Shown one piece after another: positions 59,301-64,000 of a stretch of DNA of 64,000 nucleotides (positions are counted from its first letter, which is position 1; every line of letters starts with the position of its first letter). The notes beneath the pieces are model-generated. The model did no database searches and was not told the origin of the DNA. It was given only the letters and a program-made list of their open reading frames with translations. The translations under genes and the position numbers were made by a program. Source of the DNA: Eubacteriaceae bacterium (GTDB lineage Bacteria; Bacillota; Clostridia; Lachnospirales; Lachnospiraceae). The stretch is from NCBI GenBank assembly GCA_910574895.1, contig CAJTDQ010000003.1, positions 186,001-250,000 on the forward strand, written 5' to 3'.

Positions 59301-59436
59301 ACGTGATTCAATGTGTGTAATGGGAGGAGAATTGGCAGAAACGAATATACTAACATATAGTAAGGATAAATTTTTTTGTAAAGATTGTGCAAATGAAATA
59401 AAAATGAAAATAGAGGAAATGTTAAATGAAAAATAA
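56386..59436 (+). CDS. Secreted DNRLRE / ricin-like / metzincin-like metallopeptidase
   Basis: 1016 residues from ATG 56386, with GGAG 5 nt upstream (the in-frame ATG 56371 precedes that RBS). Signal peptide 1-34, ending VNA. A leader region to about 330 resembles the RHS proteins (NDGVKENIYIEKNRGIYQF; NTIYPVVVDPSVSP). A DNRLRE-type domain spans about 335-510 (ITWNNRPGKSG). A ricin-type beta-trefoil-like part lies at about 512-655 (QQWIVKHIGGGYYTIANKYY). A CARDB-like beta domain lies at about 658-770. The catalytic domain has HETAHVLGGID starting at His938, i.e. HExxHxxGxxD as in snapalysin-type metzincins. Eight or more Cys cluster around it, including CxxC pairs near the end. No RHS repeats. 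Probably cleaves extracellular or surface protein. Confidence 0.8.
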   Translation: MKSTSIKKIISCTLAVMVLITSTFSLGTTLKVNAIDSYEINSIKNKKSKVKKKLKQIKANLKLSDIPVELKENAEIDTATLKGIDSVDGLDLYSITTIEKDNKRTLHIFDNPIKYYDKKNHEVKFINNSFKKSIKKTEHGDTYAYENAENDIKVYIPQKNDEDIAVENADGVSLKFQPYVKKEVEVVTKSFEFQNEKEEVAEYTDIFGKGYSLQYIPQNDGVKENIYIEKNRGIYQFDFEVTAKGISPSSMKGKTIDFVNNETKEIVFTLGEIFIKDSYPGNGEGNRHISFDNYYQIQKVSKDSYQLTYVLDSGFLNSSNTIYPVVVDPSVSPIKDIKDAPVYSAKANENFKTNAWIEIGKVGGSYGTGHGYFQTDVIDKYKYINSNNITQASLRVYEGSGTTYASKVVAYDTKEAWTSKGITWNNRPGKSGTALDTVKINSSGFYDFNITSLVKKWLKNELGEGGQTCKKGVVLIPNSSDTKRKDFCSANYGTASKRPSIKIEYTEDTSIGNNTYFLENYNSKQYLAANYNTDNVFQYDKTYTDKQQWIVKHIGGGYYTIANKYYGTNGFLDAEDASASPINADIWQGGSGNAVKYKVVKNNDGSGTYRIMSKQLDDLKALTIRSGSTASGANAVFGNYVGTNQSKWKFSVASTRYTLPDVYVKGITSVSKVITPLSQYQFNIQLVNRYSKISDTKTFVEIIDENNNVVNTNSVNTFTMDGEENSTVSFQWHPEKEGQYTIKVTANYNNSMNEYDTSNNSRMVKVEVTKGYYLRMDNFLDHGFVVKYGNGSEAKAKELVKRVTGWVAQYYKDYFGVILDNHIDIFTSAPDKCKYEMMSREGEARTFEQLINEPCPYDLKEHKPCCTYKYRLLIEFIGRQYQKTGFPIVWTGHRLFDDNEGKEKWERSFRISNPAGICMIGYMEEKSFINSSIYTLLHETAHVLGGIDHYHEENSKGECVRPDICSKCAINPRDSMCVMGGELAETNILTYSKDKFFCKDCANEIKMKIEEMLNEK

Positions 59437-60499
59437 TAATTTAAAAAAAATAGGTATTGTAATAGTATGTATATTGTTATTAAGTATAAATTTTCAAAAG
59501 AATATATTAGCGTTGGAACCGCCAGCTATGTCGGTTATTGGAAAAAGGAATGATGTTATTACGCCTAATAATGCTATTCTTTTTACTAAGTGTAAAAATT
59601 ATTCTTATGACATAAATAAGATAGAAATGACAATATATGAAGATTATAAAGAAAAGCAAGTTGGGAAAGTTGAAAAGATAGTAGATAGCAACTTGCCGTG
59701 GGTGCATGTGTCTTATAATGTGCAAAAAGATATGGGAATAGAGTTACAGCCAGGGAAGGAATACTATGTGCATTATCATGCAATATGTAAAAATGGTGGC
59801 GAGTTAAAAGACTATGATAATGGCTATTGGTTTGTAACACCAAATATAGAATTAACAACGATGAAGCAGAATATTGTGGAAGATAATGCACAAATAAAAG
59901 TGAATATTGCAAGTCATGGAAGTGATAAAATTGTGAAAGCAGGAGTGCGAGTGACTTGTTTTGGCTGTATTGTAGGAACTGTTGAGAAGGAAGTTAACAA
60001 GCAGACAGATGAGTTAAGCATAAATTTTGATCTAAAAAATCAAGGGAAATTGAATTTATTACCCAACTGTAATTATCAGTATAATGCATATGTTGTGACA
60101 AAAAGTTTGGGAAAACGGAAAAATGAAGGAAGAGTAGACACTTATGGTTCTTTTAAAACATTAGAAGATGCATCATTTACCAAGGGAATAAATAAGATTA
60201 CAAAAAAGAATGTGATTATTTGTGAAAATTTACTTAATCCAAGAGGAAAGTTTATTGAAAAATATGGCTTAGTAATCAAAAAAGGAAACAAAGTCATTGG
60301 ACAATGTGAAAAGTTGTGTTCTATTTCAGAGACGAATATCACTAAAAAACAGTTAAAATTTAATATTAGGAAAGATATGAAAAAAATAAAACTGGTAAAG
60401 GGGAAGAAATATAAGTATGAAATGTACAGTTTTGTTGGTGGAAAGAAGTATGTAATAAATGGTGCATTTAAAGTCAAAAAAACAATTATAAAGAGGTAA
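59426..60499 (+). CDS. Secreted protein with three related repeats, partner of the metallopeptidase
   Basis: 357 residues. The ATG overlaps the end of the metallopeptidase gene by 11 nt, and its RBS AGAGG lies within that gene. Signal peptide of about 29 residues (IGIVIVCILLLSINFQKNILA). The mature part looks like three fibronectin-type modules of about 105 residues, each ending in a version of L-x-x-G/N-x-x-Y-x-Y: LQPGKEYYVHYHAICKNG, LLPNCNYQYNAYVVTKS, LVKGKKYKYEMYSFVGG. Modules two and three also share the pattern G-V/L-x(n)-I-G/V-G-x(n)-C. It could be an inhibitor (immunity-like) or a targeting partner of the peptidase. Confidence 0.6.
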   Translation: MKNNNLKKIGIVIVCILLLSINFQKNILALEPPAMSVIGKRNDVITPNNAILFTKCKNYSYDINKIEMTIYEDYKEKQVGKVEKIVDSNLPWVHVSYNVQKDMGIELQPGKEYYVHYHAICKNGGELKDYDNGYWFVTPNIELTTMKQNIVEDNAQIKVNIASHGSDKIVKAGVRVTCFGCIVGTVEKEVNKQTDELSINFDLKNQGKLNLLPNCNYQYNAYVVTKSLGKRKNEGRVDTYGSFKTLEDASFTKGINKITKKNVIICENLLNPRGKFIEKYGLVIKKGNKVIGQCEKLCSISETNITKKQLKFNIRKDMKKIKLVKGKKYKYEMYSFVGGKKYVINGAFKVKKTIIKR

Positions 60500-60575
60500 T
60501 TCTAAGAAGTTATGGTATTAATGACTAAATATTGTTAATATCATAACTTTATATTTTTAGAGGAAATCTTTTTTC

Positions 60576-60604
60576 TTGAAACGACCATACTACTGTGGTA
60601 GTAT
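60576..60604 (+). promoter_or_regulatory. Promoter with operator over the -10, toxin-antitoxin pair
   Basis: TTGAAA (60576-60581), 17-nt spacer, TAGTAT (60599-60604). The perfect dyad ATACTAC-TGTG-GTAGTAT (60587-60604) covers the spacer and the -10, ideal for repression by the XRE protein of the operon. Confidence 0.75.
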
Positions 60605-60622
60605 AAAAAAAGGAGGAATAAC

Positions 60623-61273
60623 ATGATTATATATCACGGAAGTAATAAAATAATTGCAAATCCTAAATATGGATTAGGAAAAATCCATAATGATTATGGA
60701 CAGGGATTTTATTGTACAGAATCCATAGAATTAGCGAAAGAATGGGCATGTGATTTAATGAGAGATGGATATGCCAATGCGTATGACTTAGATATAAAAG
60801 ATTTGAAAGTATTAGATCTTAATCATGAGAACTTTTCCGTACTTCACTGGCTTGCTGTTTTAGTCCAAAATCGCACATTTAATGGAAATAGTGATATGGA
60901 AATTATAGCAAAAGAGTTTTTGATTAAGAATTACAATGTAGATATTAACAGCTATGATGTAATTAAAGGATATAGAGCAGATGATTCTTATTTTCGATTT
61001 GCAGAGGATTTTTTAAATAATACAATAAGCATACAGAGACTAGAGCAGGCAATGCATTTAGGAAAACTAGGGGAGCAGATTGTTTTAAAGAGTCAGAAAG
61101 CATTTGACAGAATTCGATTTTTAAAAGAAAAGTCAGAATATGCAGATAATAATATATATTACAGAAAAAAGTGCCGCAGGGATGAACAGGCACGTTCTCG
61201 ATATAAAGAAATAAAAACGGATGTATTATCAGGTATTTTCATTAGAGATATTATGAAAGATAGTATGGAATGA
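60623..61273 (+). CDS. DUF3990 family protein, ADP-ribosyltransferase-like candidate toxin
   Basis: 216 residues. The start IIYHGSNKIIANPKYGLGK and the segment NDYGQGFYCTESIELAKEWA match DUF3990, a family thought to adopt an ADP-ribosyltransferase fold (H, then Y/F-C-T, then E). The C-terminal half is helical and basic (KKCRRDEQARSRYKE). It comes first in a two-gene unit and overlaps the next gene by 4 nt. Role inferred: modification of a cellular target, silenced by its partner. Enzymatic activity is not shown by sequence. Confidence 0.78.
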   Translation: MIIYHGSNKIIANPKYGLGKIHNDYGQGFYCTESIELAKEWACDLMRDGYANAYDLDIKDLKVLDLNHENFSVLHWLAVLVQNRTFNGNSDMEIIAKEFLIKNYNVDINSYDVIKGYRADDSYFRFAEDFLNNTISIQRLEQAMHLGKLGEQIVLKSQKAFDRIRFLKEKSEYADNNIYYRKKCRRDEQARSRYKEIKTDVLSGIFIRDIMKDSME

Positions 61274-61914
61274 GAGCAAAGGAGTGGTATGAGAGGATGA
61301 ATGATGAGTATATTGGAGGGATGAAAGGAACATTTGGAGTAATGTTCGATTATGCCGTAAATCATTGTAGTCTGGATGGTGACGAGTTTTTAGATATGAT
61401 GATATGTTCCGGAGTTGCAAAGCAGATAGAGTGTACAAATCCCAAATATGCAGCAGGAAAGTCAGGAATAGAGTTAGTCAGAGATATTGCAGATGAGATA
61501 GGTTATGACTTAAGAGAGAATAGAAATAGAATATCTACAGATTCAAGAAGTGCAGACTATTGGTGTGGCTGGGTTCTTATTCAATATCAAAATTATAGCA
61601 GACTTAGTTTTAAGCAAATACACAGATTGATAGAATATAAAGATTTATATCAGATGTATTCAAAATATCATGAGATGGATATTACAAAATTATATGATTA
61701 TCTGGATGGGCTACAAGACACGGGAAAGAATGTATTGAAAAAACAGAGAGAGCTGGCAGGAATGTCACAATCAGAATTAGCAGGAAAAAGTGGTACCAGT
61801 CTTAGAACTTTGCAGGCATATGAGCAGGGAGTGAAAGATATTCGAAAAGCTCAAGTAGAAACAGTAATAAAGTTGGCAAAAGGTGTGGGGTGTGAGATTG
61901 ATGATATCATATAG
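61270..61914 (+). CDS. XRE-family protein, candidate antitoxin of the DUF3990 pair
   Basis: 214 residues. The N-terminal part (GTFGVMFDYAVNHCSLDGDE; ADYWCGWVLIQYQNYSRLSF) is of a kind found next to DUF3990 genes. The last 60 residues are a helix-turn-helix (LAGMSQSELAGKSGTSLRTL, then YEQGVKDIRKAQ). The start overlaps the toxin stop (ATGA). Probably neutralises the DUF3990 protein and binds the dyad at 60587-60604. Confidence 0.78.
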   Translation: MRAKEWYERMNDEYIGGMKGTFGVMFDYAVNHCSLDGDEFLDMMICSGVAKQIECTNPKYAAGKSGIELVRDIADEIGYDLRENRNRISTDSRSADYWCGWVLIQYQNYSRLSFKQIHRLIEYKDLYQMYSKYHEMDITKLYDYLDGLQDTGKNVLKKQRELAGMSQSELAGKSGTSLRTLQAYEQGVKDIRKAQVETVIKLAKGVGCEIDDII

Positions 61915-62140
61915 AATAACAGTTTAGTTATGCGATATAAAAATACGTAAACATAACGAGAAAAATGAATTATTTTCAATCTAAATAAAAATATTTTTAT
62001 TCGCAGAAAAGTCGGTTTTTGAAAAAGGTAATATTTAAAGACTTTTTTGTATAGTTTCCCTTTAAAAAAAACAAAAAATATAAAAACATATCAAAATAAA
62101 AAAACAAAAATCTTGCATAGATAAAAATACTTTTTTTGTG

Positions 62141-62195
62141 TATAATCCACAGAATTTAGAAACGTTTCTGAGCTCTGTGGATTTTTGATTTTTGC
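62141..62195 (+). promoter_or_regulatory. Nested palindromes before the GH81 gene: terminator-like stem enclosing a 12-bp operator-like dyad
   Basis: AATCCACAGA (62144-62153) pairs with TCTGTGGATT (62174-62183), followed by a T-rich tail. In its 20-nt loop lies the perfect palindrome AGAAACGTTTCT (62158-62169), which resembles a LacI-family operator. A TATAAT at 62141-62146 overlaps the left arm, without a clear -35. The rest of 61915-62260 is very AT-rich with no gene seen. Confidence 0.55.
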
Positions 62196-62260
62196 TATGA
62201 TATTCTAAGGATATATTAGATAGAAAAGTGTCGAATTATTATGAAAAGGAGAAATGTTAT

Positions 62261-64000
62261 ATGAAAAAGATTTTGAAAAAAGTAATTTCAATCATGCTTT
62301 GTTTATCGCTGAGTATTTGTGGAATCAGTGTAAGCAGCAATACTACCAAAGCAGTAGATCGTAGCAAGCCGTGGTTATTGTCAGAGGGCAGACCGGCATA
62401 TGCTTCCTCTACGAATGGTGGAGATGTAGCAACTTTTGCTACTGATGGCAGGCTTGGTACACAGTGGGGAGCAGCAGCAAATTTTGCAGACCAGTGGTTA
62501 GATGTAGATTTGGGGGGGAAAGGCTGATATAAGCAAGGTCGTTATTAACTGGCAGAATAATGCAAGTTACGGTGTGGCATATCAGATTTTTGTATCTGAT
62601 GATGAAATTAACTGGATAAAAGTTTACGAGACAACCAGCGGAAATGGTGGTACAGAAAAGCAGGTGCTTCGTGATGATGGAACAGTAGACTATACATATT
62701 ATCAGGATACGATTAGTACAGATGATGTCGCAGGATATAAATTGACACAGAAAGATGGACGTTACGTGAGAGTGCTGATTAACTATAGCAAATCTCAGGC
62801 TGGTTCTTCAGATAAAAAATCCGGTTGGGGAGCATCTATCAGGGAAATAGAAATCTATGGTATTGGCAATGAAAATTGTAATGAGCCTGTATCTGATGCA
62901 AAAAATATTGCTTTAGGAAAAAAGACAGTGGCAACATCTTATGCAACACCTTGGTGGGCATCTACACCTATGGACGGCTCTAATGCAGTAGATGGAAATT
63001 ATGATACATACTGGTTATCAGAAGGTGATGATAATGTACAGAGTAAATGTAATCAAAGTCTAACAGTAGATCTTGGTGCAAAATATACTTTAGGCCGTGT
63101 ACTTTTACAGTGGCAGGTAGAGCATGGAAATATCTGGGATTTGCAGGTATCAGAAGATGGAAAGAATTTTAAGACAGTATACAGACAGCTCCAAGGAAAA
63201 GGAGAAGATGAGGATATCAGATTCTATGCTGAAAATGTCAGATATGTAAGAATGCAGGGCATTCTTATGGGACGTGGTTCCGGGTATTCTGTTAGAGAAT
63301 TACAGGTATACGAATATCAGACAGGGGATGAAAAAGTAACAAATACAATCGATAAACTTCCGGAGAAGAAAGTGGTAACTTTAGGAAAAGGAAGTTATGT
63401 GATAGATGATGCAAATCTTTTGCAGCCAAGAGAGCCAAAGTATGTATCATCAAAAATAAGTACACCAATTCCTTCCAATGACTGGTGGACTTCTATTATA
63501 TATACGCAGTACAGTGACGTTATGCCGGCACTTCCTATGGCATATAAATATTCTGCAACAGGATTATCAATGTATTATACAGACGGATTATACAATCGTG
63601 CAGACAATGGTGGTATGGGTGTTGACAGCAGACATTTTGATCTTACTGTAAATTCAGCTGATATTACAGGAAAGGCCAGTGCAAAATTAGATGGATATGG
63701 AGATTGGTCTGTAGATGTAAAATATAGTGATAATGATACAGCAAAGATGTTAAGTACCTTAATTAAGGGATCACCTTACGCATACACCACATTTGCAAAT
63801 CCAAATTCTGTTGAATTAAATGTAAATAATCTGATTAAGTTTATGGATAAGGATGGAAATAAAATTATCACAGAAGATGGAAAGTCAGTAACAGTGGATC
63901 ATTTTGCTGTGGAAACACAAAATGAAAGTGAAGCACCAGGAGATGGAAATAAAAAGCAATATCATTACTATGGTGTATATATGCCGGCAAATTCTACCGT
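62261..64000 (+). pseudogene. Secreted GH81 endo-beta-1,3-glucanase, frame-broken and cut by the window end
   Basis: ATG 62261 with AAGGAG upstream opens a signal peptide (KKVISIMLCLSLSICGISVS) and the start of an F5/8 type C (discoidin) domain. The frame runs into TGA 62525-62527 after a run of seven G (62512-62518). Removing one G restores a frame open to the window end: ADISKVVINWQNNASYG completes the first discoidin domain, a second one follows (NIALGKKTVATSY ... VRYVRMQGIL), then the GH81 start IPSNDWWTSIIYTQYSDVMP with ALPMAYKYSATGLSMYY. As written the product is an 88-residue secreted stub. Intended role: degrading beta-1,3-glucan outside the cell. The slip may be a real mutation, a phase-variable tract or a sequencing error. 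Confidence 0.8.

Noticed and set aside
62228-62260. GTG start upstream of the GH81 signal peptide
   Set aside because: The added residues are hydrophilic, would spoil the signal peptide, and contain the AAGGAG site used by ATG 62261.

Overview
The window looks like a chromosomal segment of a spore-forming, butyrate-producing Clostridia, most likely a Lachnospiraceae. The evidence is low GC content, strong AGGAGG-type ribosome binding sites, a spoIIA operon, spoVA genes, a T-box on valS and a thl-crt-hbd-bcd-etfB-etfA butyryl-CoA operon. The species cannot be named from sequence reading alone. No transposase, integrase, phage gene, rRNA or CRISPR array was seen.

Layout. 1-333 is the end of a TPR protein. 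454-9779 is a Sec-exported RHS/YD-repeat polymorphic toxin whose C-terminus resembles a GH19 muramidase/chitinase, followed by a membrane-anchored PdaC/RsiV-like protein (candidate immunity) and small membrane proteins. 9836-12844 is valS behind a T-box. 12896-21669 is a sporulation block: a 47-residue protein, a zinc-ribbon/TPR protein, spoIIAA-spoIIAB-sigF, spoVAA-AB-AC, then spoVAD-spoVAE. That block is interrupted by two large palindromic elements and a reverse-strand putP. 21826-28843 holds gdhA, a class A PBP (reverse), a YigZ-family gene and typA. A 41-bp perfect palindrome follows typA. 29291-34514 is a second RHS toxin with a cysteine amidase-like C-terminus and an overlapping candidate immunity gene.

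34630-50029 is mostly housekeeping: an ABC ATPase/FtsX-permease fusion, a DUF5688-like protein, tRNA-Arg(CCG), thiamine pyrophosphokinase, a TPP riboswitch with a ThiT-like transporter, an RluF-like pseudouridine synthase, ligA, an acyl-carrier-like protein, a GntR/ABC operon, ilvE and a DUF975 protein. 50152-56236 is the butyryl-CoA operon. 56386-60499 is a third exported protein that shares the leader and DNRLRE region of the RHS toxins but ends in a metzincin-like peptidase; a secreted three-repeat protein overlaps its 3' end. 60576-61914 is a DUF3990/XRE toxin-antitoxin-like pair with an operator over its -10 box. 62261-64000 is the start of a secreted GH81 beta-1,3-glucanase whose frame breaks at a run of seven G.

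The most notable theme is three exported effector-like proteins built on one leader and each followed tightly by a small exported or membrane-anchored gene. All three predicted effector domains (muramidase-like, amidase-like, metallopeptidase) would act outside the cytoplasm, and the predicted partners face the same side. The second theme is a family of palindromic elements in which paired stems have diverged while the junction bases stayed the same.
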